Counted from the stretch's first letter, positions 1 to 8,592 are shown. The stretch: DNA of 64,000 bases from Phaeobacter italicus (GCF_001258055.1 NZ_CVRM01000011.1:434001-498000), one strand, 5' to 3'. Program-made: numbers and translations. The notes: generated by a model from the sequence alone, not told the origin.

Positions 1-644
1 CCCGTATCGAACGCCAGATCGAGCAGCGCACGCTCATGCTTTCTGGTGTCAGCCATGACCTGCGCACCCCGCTGACCAGAATGAAGCTGGGCCTTTCCAT
101 GCTGGAAGATGAAGAGGCTGAACCGTTGCGCCAGGACGTCGACGAGATGCAGGCGCTTCTTGATGCGTTTTTGGATTTCTCCCGCGGGGTGTCCACCAGC
201 GAGCCGGAAGCGGTGGATCCGCATGTGTTGGTCACAGTGGCGGTGGATGGCTGGCGTCGGCAGGGCAAGGACGTGATGCTGGGAGAGATGAGCGGAGAGG
301 GTGAGGTCATGCTGCGCAAGGCGGCGCTGCGCCGCGCAATCGAAAACCTGATCTCAAACGCCGTGCGCTACGGCTCGCGGGCGCGGGTGTCGGTGGCTTT
401 GACAGAGCGTTTCTTGCGGATCCGTGTGGAAGACGATGGGCCTGGTATCCCGGAGGCGGACCGAGCAGAGGCAATGCGCCCCTTCACCCGGCTCGATCCG
501 GCCCGCAATCAGGATCTGGGCAGCGGTGTTGGCCTTGGCCTTGCGATTGTCACTGACATTGCGCGGGCCCACGGCGGGATGCTGCGCCTTGGCAAGAGCG
601 AAGATCTGGGCGGGCTGCAGGCGGATATCGTGATCGGCATCTGA
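1..644 (+). CDS. Sensor histidine kinase, EnvZ-like, C-terminal part (5' end outside window)
   Basis: The reading frame is open from the first bases, so the gene begins upstream of the window; only the catalytic core is present. It has the phosphoacceptor H-box (SHDLRTPLTRMKLGL), an N-box (ENLISNAVRYG) and the ATP-binding G1 (VEDDGPGIP) and G2 (GVGLGLAIV) motifs in normal order. The sequence around the H-box resembles EnvZ-type kinases that pair with OmpR-type regulators. The sensor domain and membrane segments are not visible, so the stimulus cannot be inferred. It converges on the minus-strand gene ending at 676. A partner regulator gene would be expected upstream. Confidence 0.88.
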   Translation, partial: RIERQIEQRTLMLSGVSHDLRTPLTRMKLGLSMLEDEEAEPLRQDVDEMQALLDAFLDFSRGVSTSEPEAVDPHVLVTVAVDGWRRQGKDVMLGEMSGEGEVMLRKAALRRAIENLISNAVRYGSRARVSVALTERFLRIRVEDDGPGIPEADRAEAMRPFTRLDPARNQDLGSGVGLGLAIVTDIARAHGGMLRLGKSEDLGGLQADIVIGI

Positions 645-648
645 GACC

Positions 649-664
649 CGCCCCGATCAGGGCG
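649..664. terminator. Small inverted repeat between convergent genes
   Basis: CGCCC at 649-653 pairs with GGGCG at 660-664, between the kinase stop and the convergent oxidoreductase stop. The stem is only 5 bp and has no T-run, so it is a weak terminator candidate. Confidence 0.3.
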
Positions 665-675
665 TGACACAGAGA

Positions 676-1782
676 TCAGAGCAGTTCCGACATCTCCACG
701 ACCCTGTGTTCCTTGATCGAGATCTGAGCAGCCAGCCCCATCAGCACAGCCATACGACCGTCTTTAAGGGTGACCTCCGGGGTTGGGCGCGTGCCACGCA
801 CCAGTTCAAGAAACTTGCGGTGTTGATAGAAGGTCGAGCCGTTGTGATCGCCAGCCTCCAGAAGGTCAGGGTCGACCGGTACCTCGATCTCAACAGGGCC
901 ACGTGGCTCTCGCAGGGATGTCACAACCTTGGGCACAGGGGCAGCCCCCAGATGTTCGGGCCAAAATCGCCCGGGACCGGGTACAAACGCCTCGATCTTT
1001 CCTCTTGGGCCAATTGCCGTCACCTCTTCCTGATATTCTGCGCCTTCGGCAAACATGCAGAGTTCCAGCATGGCACGGGCGCCGCAGCTGAAGTCGACAA
1101 TCACATATCCATTGTCCAGGATGTCCGGCACGCCATCGCTATAGCGTTCATCCAGATGGTTGGCATCCTGACCGCCGCTGGCCATCACGCGCACGGGTTC
1201 CGATCCAAGCGTCAACCGCATGAGATCGAAGAAATGGCAGCATTTCTCTACGAAGGTGCCGCCGGATTTGGCGTCAAATCGGTTCCAGTCATCGACCTTC
1301 TCCAGAAACGGAAAGCGGTGTTCGCGCACGGTGAGCATCTTGATGCCGCCAGTCGCGTCAACAGCGTCACGCAAAAACGTCGCGATTGGCGGCATGTAGC
1401 GATATTCCATCGCAACCCAGACGGGCGCCGGATATGTGGTCTCAAACGCGGCCAGACGGGCACGGTCGTCGAGGCTGGTGAATAGCGGTTTTTCCACCAA
1501 CACTGGCAGTGGCCGGGTTCGGGCCAGCAGCTCCAGCTGTTCGAGATGCCGGAAATTGGGGCTGGCAATCAGGAGACAATCCAGATCCCCGATCTTCATC
1601 AGGTCTTCGATACTGTCGGTAAAGGTGGCATCCGGCGCAAACTGCGCTGAAATCTCACGCATGGCGGGATTGGGCTCGTAGATCGCGCCGACGCGTGTGT
1701 TGTCGAGCAGGGCGATATTTCGCAGATGCTCTTGGCCCATCATGCCGCAGCCGATGATCCCGTAGGTGATGGGGTCTGACAT
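676..1782 (-). CDS. Gfo/Idh/MocA family oxidoreductase; candidate NAD-dependent glycosidase
   Basis: This 368-aa protein has the N-terminal Rossmann NAD(P)-binding motif GIIGCGMMG and the dinucleotide-domain signature LVEKPLF typical of Gfo/Idh/MocA enzymes. The conserved central segment GGTFVEKCCHFFDLMRL is likely part of the active site. The start ATG is preceded by a strong AGGAGGAA ribosome site. It lies 8 bp downstream of a GntR regulator gene on the same strand and is divergent from a monooxygenase operon. Family members are sugar dehydrogenases, but some use transient NAD-dependent oxidation to cleave glycosides, including sulfoquinovosidases (GH188). In this context that is an attractive but unproven role. 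A plain sugar or polyol dehydrogenase is the alternative. Confidence 0.85.
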   Translation of the reverse strand: MSDPITYGIIGCGMMGQEHLRNIALLDNTRVGAIYEPNPAMREISAQFAPDATFTDSIEDLMKIGDLDCLLIASPNFRHLEQLELLARTRPLPVLVEKPLFTSLDDRARLAAFETTYPAPVWVAMEYRYMPPIATFLRDAVDATGGIKMLTVREHRFPFLEKVDDWNRFDAKSGGTFVEKCCHFFDLMRLTLGSEPVRVMASGGQDANHLDERYSDGVPDILDNGYVIVDFSCGARAMLELCMFAEGAEYQEEVTAIGPRGKIEAFVPGPGRFWPEHLGAAPVPKVVTSLREPRGPVEIEVPVDPDLLEAGDHNGSTFYQHRKFLELVRGTRPTPEVTLKDGRMAVLMGLAAQISIKEHRVVEMSELL

Positions 1783-1790
1783 GTTTCCTC

Positions 1791-2501
1791 CTAAGTCAGG
1801 CGCTGCACATAGAGTGCTTTGTCGGGGTCAAACCAGGTGCGCGAAAATTCCACCGGGGCAGAGACCTGCGCCCAGCTGAGCCGTTCGATATAGCCCACGG
1901 TGGTTCCGGCAGGTTTGGAAAAATGCGCTGGCGCCCAGTCCGGGACCGGGCCAAGCGATACCCTGTCTTCGGCACGGGTGATCCAGAAGCCGAGAGCCAT
2001 GCGGTAATATCTATAAAGAGAATCGGACAGCTGATCGGCCTTTACCTGACCTGCGTCGCGGTCCAGCCAGATTTCCTCTACCGCGATTATGACATCGTCA
2101 AGATAGCGCAAGCGACGGATTCTGGTGCCGGTCTCGGCAGTGCCAAAGGCCGGTAGATCCGCCGGTTTTGGGCATTCTTCTACAGATAGGATATCCGCGG
2201 TCGGCAGTCCGCCTCCGCTGTGTAGTTCAAGGCGGAACATGGAATAGATGCTTTGGGCGCTTTGGGTCGAGCGGATGTAGTTTCCGGACCCTTGGATGCG
2301 TTCCAGCATCCCCTGTTTTTCCATTTCTGCCAGTGACTTGCGCAGCGTTCTTACGGTTGTTCCATACTGTTGCGCCAGCTGGCGTTCCGGCGCGAGACGT
2401 TCGCCGTCAGCCAGGCGGCCAGAGGCGATTTCCCGGGTCAGGGCCTCGCTGATTTGGAGATAGAGAGGCAGGGCAGAGCCGGTGGCGCGGGTGTTTGGCA
2501 T
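1791..2501 (-). CDS. GntR family transcriptional regulator with UTRA ligand domain
   Basis: The protein has an N-terminal winged helix of the GntR type (LPLYLQISEALTREI, then a recognition region around QQYGTTVRTLRKSLAEM) and a C-terminal UTRA (HutC-like) effector domain. The chosen start gives a 236-aa protein beginning MPNTRATGS; an in-frame upstream start would add 23 residues that do not look like a regulator N-terminus. It forms an operon with the downstream oxidoreductase (8-bp gap). It is divergent from the monooxygenase/TRAP operon, so it is probably a local repressor released by a pathway sugar or intermediate. Confidence 0.9.
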   Translation of the reverse strand: MPNTRATGSALPLYLQISEALTREIASGRLADGERLAPERQLAQQYGTTVRTLRKSLAEMEKQGMLERIQGSGNYIRSTQSAQSIYSMFRLELHSGGGLPTADILSVEECPKPADLPAFGTAETGTRIRRLRYLDDVIIAVEEIWLDRDAGQVKADQLSDSLYRYYRMALGFWITRAEDRVSLGPVPDWAPAHFSKPAGTTVGYIERLSWAQVSAPVEFSRTWFDPDKALYVQRLT

Positions 2502-2529
2502 GGGGCTAATGGTCGCTGAAGTCAAAAAA

Positions 2530-2554
2530 TTGATACACCATTGATATACATCAA
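2530..2554. promoter_or_regulatory. Putative GntR operator in divergent promoter region
   Basis: TTGATATACATCAA at 2541-2554 is a perfect inverted repeat (TTGAT-N4-ATCAA), and another TTGAT half-site lies at 2530-2534. It sits between the divergent gntR and monooxygenase genes, where an autoregulated GntR/UTRA protein would bind. The assignment to that regulator is inferred from position and symmetry. Confidence 0.55.
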
Positions 2555-2602
2555 GGCGCAGGCTATGCAAGAGTTAAGTTGCGAAACGCGAGGGAGAGGT
2601 TG

Positions 2603-3757
2603 ATGAGCGTTGTTCCCATTACGTCGGCAGATCTTGACGCTGTGGAGGTGTCGTGGTTCGCGGCGCTTTGCTCGGACGATTATCAGTTTCTCGGCGTGCC
2701 AGATGGGGATCTGCGATCATCCTGGGCTCATTGCTCTGACATCGTGAAAGAGGCAGAGGCGCAGGGGTTTCGCAACATCCTGTGTCCGTCGTCCTATCAG
2801 GTGGGGCAGGATACGCTCAGCTTTGTTGCGGGCTGCGCGCCGATCACCAGCAAGATCAACATGTTGGCAGCGGTTCGCTGTGGTGAAATGCAGCCCATCA
2901 TGCTGGCGCGCACGCTGGCGACTCTGGATCACATGCTGGAGGGGCGTCTGACCGTCAACATCATCTCCTCTGATTTTCCGGGCGAGAAGGCCGACAGCGC
3001 GTTTCGCTATCAGCGGTCGCGCGAGGTTGTGGAAATTCTCAAGCAGGCCTGGACGCAGGATGAAATCAACCACGAGGGAGAAGTCTATTCCTTCAACGGG
3101 CTGACGACAGATCCGGCAAAACCCTATCAGACCGGTGGCCCGCTTTTGTATTTCGGTGGCTATTCCCCTTCGGCGCTGGATCTGTGCGGAGAGCATTGCG
3201 ACGTCTACCTGATGTGGCCGGAAAAGATGGAAGAGCTGGAAGGCCGGATGAAAGCGGTCCATGCCGTTGCAGAGCAATATGGACGAACGCTGGATTACGG
3301 TCTGCGGGTTCATATGATTGTGCGTGACACAGAGGCAGAGGCGAACGAATACGCTGAGTATATCGTCTCCAAACTGGACGAAGCACAGGGCAAGGCGATC
3401 CGCGACCGTGCCCTTGATGCCACCTCGCTTGGCGTTGCTCATCAGGCCAAGAACCGCGAAGTCGCGGATGAATACGGCTACATCGAACCACACCTCTGGA
3501 CCGGGGTTGGCCGGGCGCGTTCTGGCTGTGGGGCGGCACTGGTCGGGTCAACGGATCAGGTTATGTCAAAACTGGACGCATATCAGAAAATGGGGATCCG
3601 GGCCTTTGTGCTGTCAGGCTACCCGCATCTGGAAGAGGCGCGACATTTCGGGACACGGGTCATGCCGCATCTGAAAACCTGTTCGCTGCCGCATGAATAT
3701 GGCCGGGTGCCTGCAACGGTTCCGGCCACACCTCTCGGGAATGGAGTACGTCGTTGA
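2603..3757 (+). CDS. LLM-class FMN-dependent monooxygenase, SsuD-like (candidate sulfoquinovose monooxygenase)
   Basis: This 384-aa protein belongs to the bacterial luciferase-like family, close to alkanesulfonate monooxygenases: a TIM-barrel enzyme using reduced flavin and O2 to cleave C-S bonds. Family-type segments include MLAAVRCGEMQP, GRLTVNIIS and a C-terminal GYPHLEEARHFG. I chose the ATG at 2603 because AGGGAGAGG lies just upstream; a TTG eight codons earlier is less likely. Its stop overlaps the aldo/keto reductase start (TGATG), and a flavin reductase follows, so the FMNH2 supplier is encoded in the same operon. The trio matches the sulfo-SMO sulfoquinovose pathway, but other sulfonates are possible. 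Confidence 0.85.
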   Translation: MSVVPITSADLDAVEVSWFAALCSDDYQFLGVPDGDLRSSWAHCSDIVKEAEAQGFRNILCPSSYQVGQDTLSFVAGCAPITSKINMLAAVRCGEMQPIMLARTLATLDHMLEGRLTVNIISSDFPGEKADSAFRYQRSREVVEILKQAWTQDEINHEGEVYSFNGLTTDPAKPYQTGGPLLYFGGYSPSALDLCGEHCDVYLMWPEKMEELEGRMKAVHAVAEQYGRTLDYGLRVHMIVRDTEAEANEYAEYIVSKLDEAQGKAIRDRALDATSLGVAHQAKNREVADEYGYIEPHLWTGVGRARSGCGAALVGSTDQVMSKLDAYQKMGIRAFVLSGYPHLEEARHFGTRVMPHLKTCSLPHEYGRVPATVPATPLGNGVRR

Positions 3758-4647
3758 TGGAACGGATCGAAATCGCACCGGGCCTGAGCCTGAGCCGTTT
3801 GGTTTATGGAATGTGGCGTCTGGGAGACGATAGCGACACCTCGACCGCGCATGTCGAAGCCAAGATCAACGCCTGTCTTGAGCAGGGGATCACCACCTTT
3901 GATCAGGCTGACATCTATGGTGGCTATGCTGCTGAGGGCATTTTGGGACAGGCAATCAAGGCCAATCCGGCCCTGCGGGCGCAAATGGAAATCGTCACCA
4001 AATGCGACATCGTTGCGCCGATGGGACGCTATGCAGATAAGCGGGTCAAATACTACGACACCAGCCGGGCTCATATTTTGTCGTCAGTTGATACATCGCT
4101 TCAGGAAATGGCGGTGGACCATATTGACCTTTTGTTGATCCACCGGCCGGATCCATTGATGGATCACCGCGAAACCGGCGCGGTGCTGGACGAGGTTGTT
4201 GCCTCGGGCAAGGTGCGGGCGGTTGGTGTGTCGAATTTCCGCCCCTGGGACTGGGAATTGCTGCAGTCGGCAATGAAAACGCCACTTGCGACCAACCAGA
4301 TTGAGATTTCGCTCTCTGAAATCCGCCCGTTCACCAATGGAGATCTGGCATTTCATCAGCGCCAGGATCATCCCCTGATGGCCTGGTCACCGCTTGGTGG
4401 TGGTGGGCTGATGACCAGCAGCGGTGGCGTTGCCGATCGCCTAGACGCGATTGCCTCGCAGCAGGGGGTGGATAGAGCTGCGGTTGCGATTGCCTTTCTC
4501 CTGCGCCATCCGGCTCATATCTTGCCTGTTCTTGGGACGAACAACCTCGACCGGATCAAGCGGGCGTCGGATGCGCTGAAAGTCGATCTGGACCGCGAAA
4601 CTTGGTTCAGCCTCTACGAGGCTGCGCTTGGTCAGGAGGTTCCATGA
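3757..4647 (+). CDS. Aldo/keto reductase, SmoB/YdhF-like (candidate 6-dehydroglucose reductase)
   Basis: This 296-aa NADPH-dependent aldo/keto reductase has the catalytic tetrad in order: Asp49, Tyr54 (in DQADIYGGY), Lys82 (VTKCD) and His129 (LLLIHRPD). The C-terminal cofactor region VLGTNNLDRIKRA is also typical. From memory the protein resembles Agrobacterium SmoB, which reduces 6-dehydroglucose, the product of oxidative desulfonation of sulfoquinovose, to glucose; I could not align them here. The ATG overlaps the monooxygenase stop, and its own stop overlaps the flavin reductase start (ATGA), so the three genes are translationally coupled. Confidence 0.87.
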   Translation: MERIEIAPGLSLSRLVYGMWRLGDDSDTSTAHVEAKINACLEQGITTFDQADIYGGYAAEGILGQAIKANPALRAQMEIVTKCDIVAPMGRYADKRVKYYDTSRAHILSSVDTSLQEMAVDHIDLLLIHRPDPLMDHRETGAVLDEVVASGKVRAVGVSNFRPWDWELLQSAMKTPLATNQIEISLSEIRPFTNGDLAFHQRQDHPLMAWSPLGGGGLMTSSGGVADRLDAIASQQGVDRAAVAIAFLLRHPAHILPVLGTNNLDRIKRASDALKVDLDRETWFSLYEAALGQEVP

Positions 4648-5165
4648 TGGCTGCGAACACGGGTGCGGGCAAACAGAGCTTTGTCCCGGCGCCTGACAAC
4701 ACGCGACTGCTGCGCGATGCGTTTGGCCGCTTTGCGACAGGGGTGACCATCGTCACCGCTGCCTGTGACAAGGGGACGGTGGCCATCACCGCGAACAGTT
4801 TTTCCTCGGTCTCGCTTTCACCGCCATTGGTTTTATGGTCGCCAGACAAGACATCGCGGCGTTTCCCGTATTTTGAAACCGCTCAGCATTTTGCGATCCA
4901 TGTGCTGGCTGCGGATCAGGATGACCTGTGTTGGCAGGTGGCAAAAGATGCCTTTGGGCTGAACCAATTGGTTCTGGAGCGCAACACCGATGGCGTGCCG
5001 TTGCTGGACAACTGCCTGGCACGGTTCGAATGCACACGATCTGCGCTGCATGACGCCGGCGATCATATGATTGTTCTGGGCCATGTCGATCGCGCGACCA
5101 TGCGCGAAGGTGGCGATGCGCTGACATTCTACAACGGTCAAATGGGCCAGATCGCCGCCGAATGA
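4644..5165 (+). CDS. Flavin reductase (FMN-binding split-barrel), partner of the monooxygenase
   Basis: This 173-aa protein of the HpaC/SsuE-like flavin reductase domain family contains FGRFATGVTIVTA and the flavin-contacting NSFSSVSLSPPLV. It would reduce FMN with NAD(P)H and pass it to the SsuD-like enzyme two genes upstream. The start ATG at 4644 overlaps the preceding stop and follows a good AGGAGG; a longer frame from 4602 has no such site. About 160 bp separate it from the TRAP transporter genes. Confidence 0.88.
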   Translation: MMAANTGAGKQSFVPAPDNTRLLRDAFGRFATGVTIVTAACDKGTVAITANSFSSVSLSPPLVLWSPDKTSRRFPYFETAQHFAIHVLAADQDDLCWQVAKDAFGLNQLVLERNTDGVPLLDNCLARFECTRSALHDAGDHMIVLGHVDRATMREGGDALTFYNGQMGQIAAE

Positions 5166-5323
5166 CCCGCAGCCCGTTGGGACAAAGTACGACGCACCTG
5201 CGCCGCGCCGGGGAGGGCGGGGCCAGCAAGACAAAAGAGCCAAAAGGCCCATGAGCCAGACGCCGCAGGGCGAAATGTCAGAAGGGAGATGACATTGGGA
5301 GGAAACAATAGGGGGGCGCCGGG

Positions 5324-5914
5324 ATGACGGCGATCCTGTCTGTGCTGAACTTTCTGCGCCCGCTCAACACCGGCCTGCTTGCAGTCGGCCGTTGGGTGGG
5401 CGTTTTTGCCATTGGTCTCATGGTGGCGGCAATCCTGATCCAGGTGTTTTTCAGATATGTTCTGGGCAGCGCATTGCCTTGGCCGGACGAGGCGGCGCGG
5501 TTCTGCATGTTGTGGATGACGGGCCTGATGGCGCCCACCGCTTTTCGCAGCGGCGGGTTTGTTGCGATCGACGTGATGGACAACGTGCTGCGCGGGGCGG
5601 CCTTTCACCTGCTGCAGCTGGTTCTTTTGGCGATCTGCCTGGCGGTTCTGATCGTCGGGGTTCAGATCGGCTACAAGGAGGTGATGGGCCTTGGCGGGCG
5701 CTTTGCAACCGCCTCGCTTTATGTGCCGACATCGCTTGGTTTTGACGAATGGTACCGTGTTCCGCGCAGCTGGATGATGCTGTCGCTATTGGTTGGTGTT
5801 GCGCTGTTGATCCTCGTCAATGTTGAGCTGATCCTGGAACGCATCGTGCGGCTGTTTGGGCGGGGGGATCGCATCCCGCCGCGGCCCGGGCTGACCATGG
5901 GGGGCGCAGAATAA
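5324..5914 (+). CDS. TRAP transporter small permease subunit (DctQ-like)
   Basis: This 196-aa protein has four predicted hydrophobic segments and the DctQ-type pattern, with GRWVGVFAIGLMVAAI followed by QVFFRYVLGSALPWPDEAARF, in which the FRYV and WPDE motifs are characteristic. It would form the inner-membrane complex with the large subunit that follows, whose start codon overlaps its stop (TAATG). The upstream 158 bp contain no gene I can support. The substrate is inferred only from the neighbouring catabolic genes, most likely a sulfonated or other acidic sugar. Confidence 0.88.
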   Translation: MTAILSVLNFLRPLNTGLLAVGRWVGVFAIGLMVAAILIQVFFRYVLGSALPWPDEAARFCMLWMTGLMAPTAFRSGGFVAIDVMDNVLRGAAFHLLQLVLLAICLAVLIVGVQIGYKEVMGLGGRFATASLYVPTSLGFDEWYRVPRSWMMLSLLVGVALLILVNVELILERIVRLFGRGDRIPPRPGLTMGGAE

Positions 5915-7389
5915 TGCTGATCTGGTTCCTGCCGCTGTTCCTGTTTCTCTTGATGGTTGGCCTGCCGGTGTTCTTTTGCCTGTTGGCAGCCCCCGGAGCC
6001 CTGTTGTGGCTAAACGGTCAGGAACGGGATCTGACCCTGCTGTATCGCAATCTTTACAACGGGATGGACAGTTTTCCGCTCATGGCGATCCCGTTTTTCA
6101 TGCTGGCGGGTGAATTGATGAACCGCGGTGGTATCACCGTGCGCCTGGTTGAGTTTTCGCAGGCGCTGATGGGCCATCTGCGGGGGGGCTTGGCACAGGT
6201 GAATATCCTGTCGTCGATCCTGTTTGCAGGGCTGTCAGGTTCTGCTGTGGCGGATACCTCTGCCCTTGGCTCCATGCTGATCCCAGCGATGGAGAAGGAA
6301 GGCTACAGCCGTAAATTCGCCGCAGCAGTCACAGCGGCCAGTTCGGTGATCGGGCCGATTATCCCGCCCTCCGGCATCATGATCATCTACGCCTATGTCA
6401 TGGGCGAGAGTGTCGCTGCGCTGTTTCTTGCGGGGATCGTGCCGGGTATTCTGGTGGGCATAGGTCTGATGGTGATGGTGCGGATGATGGCGGATCGGTA
6501 TGAGCTGCCTGCCGCCCGGCGTGTGGTGTTTGACAAGGTGGAGATCGGCGCGGTTGAAGCGTGGTTCTCCTTTGCACTGGTGCGGCTGAACCTTGGTCTG
6601 TTGTTTTCCCAGTTTGTCCCACTCAGCGACAGCGCCGGTGCGCAGGGGGCATGGCTCAGCTTTCTGGGGGGGGTGCTGCTGGCACATGGTTTGATGCTGG
6701 GTTTGCGCCGTGTGGTCAGCGCAGACTTCCGCGTCGTGTGCAAGCGCGCGGTGGTGCCTTTGCAGACGCCCGTGCTGATCCTTGGTGGCATTCTGGCGGG
6801 AGTGTTCACCCCGACAGAGGCGGCCGCAGTCGCCGTGGCGTATGCGCTGTTGATCAGCTTTGGCATTCTTGGCTCCATGCGGCTGTCGGACCTGCCGGAG
6901 GTCTTTTCTCGGGCGGGGATCACCTCGGCTGTGGTCCTGCTGCTGGTTGGGGCCGCGATGTCGTTCAAAACCGTCGTGAGCCTCAGCCACGCGCCAGAAC
7001 AGCTGGCTGGGTTCATCCTGACCCTGTCTGAAAACCCGCTGATCCTGCTGTTTCTGATCAATCTGCTGTTGTTTGTGGTCGGGATGTTTCTGGATGCAGG
7101 GCCCGCAATCATCATCCTCGGCCCGATCCTTGGCCCGGTTTTCGAAGGGCTCGGGGTTGAGCCCGTGCATTTCGCCATCATCATGTGCGTGAACCTGACT
7201 GTGGGGCTCGCGACACCGCCGATGGGGCTGGTGTTGTTCGTTGCGGCCGCTGTGTCGCAAGAGCGCGTGACGACCATCGCCAAGGCCATCCTGCCGTTCC
7301 TTGCCATCGAAATCGCCGTGATCTTCCTGATCACCTTTGTGCCAGCGATTTCGCTGACGGTGCCGAAATTGACCGGGTTCCTGAACTAG
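5914..7389 (+). CDS. TRAP transporter large permease subunit (DctM-like)
   Basis: This 491-aa protein is almost entirely hydrophobic, with more than ten membrane segments. Family features include FPLMAIPFFMLAGELMNRGG near the N-terminus, GLSGSAVADTSALGSMLIPAM, ASSVIGPIIPPSGIMI and NLTVGLATPPMGLVLF near the C-terminus. It carries out sodium-driven solute import with the DctQ and DctP subunits. A charged central stretch (roughly residues 190-260) makes it longer than the usual 425-430 aa DctM. Expression is coupled to the small subunit. Confidence 0.92.
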   Translation: MLIWFLPLFLFLLMVGLPVFFCLLAAPGALLWLNGQERDLTLLYRNLYNGMDSFPLMAIPFFMLAGELMNRGGITVRLVEFSQALMGHLRGGLAQVNILSSILFAGLSGSAVADTSALGSMLIPAMEKEGYSRKFAAAVTAASSVIGPIIPPSGIMIIYAYVMGESVAALFLAGIVPGILVGIGLMVMVRMMADRYELPAARRVVFDKVEIGAVEAWFSFALVRLNLGLLFSQFVPLSDSAGAQGAWLSFLGGVLLAHGLMLGLRRVVSADFRVVCKRAVVPLQTPVLILGGILAGVFTPTEAAAVAVAYALLISFGILGSMRLSDLPEVFSRAGITSAVVLLLVGAAMSFKTVVSLSHAPEQLAGFILTLSENPLILLFLINLLLFVVGMFLDAGPAIIILGPILGPVFEGLGVEPVHFAIIMCVNLTVGLATPPMGLVLFVAAAVSQERVTTIAKAILPFLAIEIAVIFLITFVPAISLTVPKLTGFLN

Positions 7390-7445
7390 GGGCCTGACAG
7401 ATCAAGCGAATAAACCAGAATAAAAGAGCAACAGGAGGAGAAACG

Positions 7446-8504
7446 ATGCTCAGGAATTTGGTAAAGACGGTGGCCCTGTCGGCCCTGATGGCAGGAACTG
7501 CTCTGTCGGCATATGCCGCTGACTACACCATCCGTGCGACTGCAAACTCGAACGAAAACGACGAGGATTATGACGGTCTGGTCGTGTTCAAGAACTACGT
7601 CGAAGCCGCGTCAAACGGTGCGATCGAGGTTGAGCTGTTCATCGGTACGCAGCTTTGCTCCAACGGGGCGGAATGCCTTCAGGGCGTGGCGGATGGATCC
7701 ATCGACGTCTATATCTCCACATCTGGCGGCGCCTCTGGCCTGTTCCCATATGTGCAGGTTCTCGATCTGCCTTATCTGATGGCGGATGACCGGATTGCAG
7801 AACATGTTCTGTCGGGCGATTTCACCCGCCAGATGCGCAAGATGGCGTTGGAGGATTCCGGTGATGCCATCCGCCTGATGACGATTGGCAACACCGGCGG
7901 CTGGCGCAACTTTGCCAACACGAAACGCCGCGTCGCAGAGCCGTCTGACATGGAAGGCCTGAAAATCCGGACCGTTGTCGCCGATCTTCCGCAGGAACTG
8001 GTGAAGGCCCTTGGTGCGTCGCCGACGCCGATCCCGTGGCCAGAGCTGTTCACCTCCTTCCAGACCGGTGTGGTTGAGGGCTCCAAAAACGGAATTACCG
8101 ACATCATGGGGATGAAGTTCCCGGATGCTGGTCTGCAATATGTGACCCTTGATGGGCACGCCTACATGGGGGCGCTGTGGTGGATGTCGAACCAGACATT
8201 CATGAACATGCCCGAAGACATGCGCCAGGTTGTTGTTGACGGCTTCTATGCCTTGCAGCAGGCAACCTTTGCCTCGCCCAAGCGCAAGTCGATCCAGGCC
8301 TATGAGGATTTTGTTGCAGGGGGTGGCGATCTCTATGTTCCGACACCCGAACAGAAGGCGGCCTTCAAAACCGCAGCGGAGCCGGTCTATGACTGGTTCA
8401 AGTCGAACGTGACCCGCGGGGATGAGATCTTTACCGCACTGACCGACGCGGTCGCAGAAGCTGAGGCAGACGTCAGCGCAGCCCGCGCAGCGGACCTGAA
8501 CTGA
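7446..8504 (+). CDS. TRAP transporter substrate-binding protein (DctP family)
   Basis: This 352-aa periplasmic protein has a Sec signal peptide (basic MLRNLVK, hydrophobic core, cleavage near SAYA-AD). DctP-type motifs follow: LFIGTQLCSNGAECLQGVADG, LKIRTVVADLPQELVKALG and the signature PIPWPELFTSFQTGVVEG. It captures the ligand and delivers it to the DctQM permease. A strong AGGAGGAG precedes the ATG, consistent with high expression. A stem-loop terminator follows at once, so this is the last gene of the monooxygenase/TRAP operon. Confidence 0.92.
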   Translation: MLRNLVKTVALSALMAGTALSAYAADYTIRATANSNENDEDYDGLVVFKNYVEAASNGAIEVELFIGTQLCSNGAECLQGVADGSIDVYISTSGGASGLFPYVQVLDLPYLMADDRIAEHVLSGDFTRQMRKMALEDSGDAIRLMTIGNTGGWRNFANTKRRVAEPSDMEGLKIRTVVADLPQELVKALGASPTPIPWPELFTSFQTGVVEGSKNGITDIMGMKFPDAGLQYVTLDGHAYMGALWWMSNQTFMNMPEDMRQVVVDGFYALQQATFASPKRKSIQAYEDFVAGGGDLYVPTPEQKAAFKTAAEPVYDWFKSNVTRGDEIFTALTDAVAEAEADVSAARAADLN

Positions 8505-8517
8505 GCCAAACCAAAGG

Positions 8518-8550
8518 AAACGGCGCGGGGATCACCTCGCGCCGTTTTCT
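8518..8550 (+). terminator. Rho-independent terminator after TRAP operon
   Basis: AAACGGCGCG (8518-8527) pairs with CGCGCCGTTT (8538-8547), giving a 10-bp stem with a 10-nt loop followed by TCTCTTTT. Confidence 0.85.
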
Positions 8551-8592
8551 CTTTTGGTTTCCTGCAGCATGTGTCCGACCAATGCTGAGCGC

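Noticed and set aside
5166-5323. Minus-strand open frames between the flavin reductase and DctQ genes
   Set aside because: Low-quality frames antisense to the operon; the region is a short GC-rich leader before the TRAP genes.
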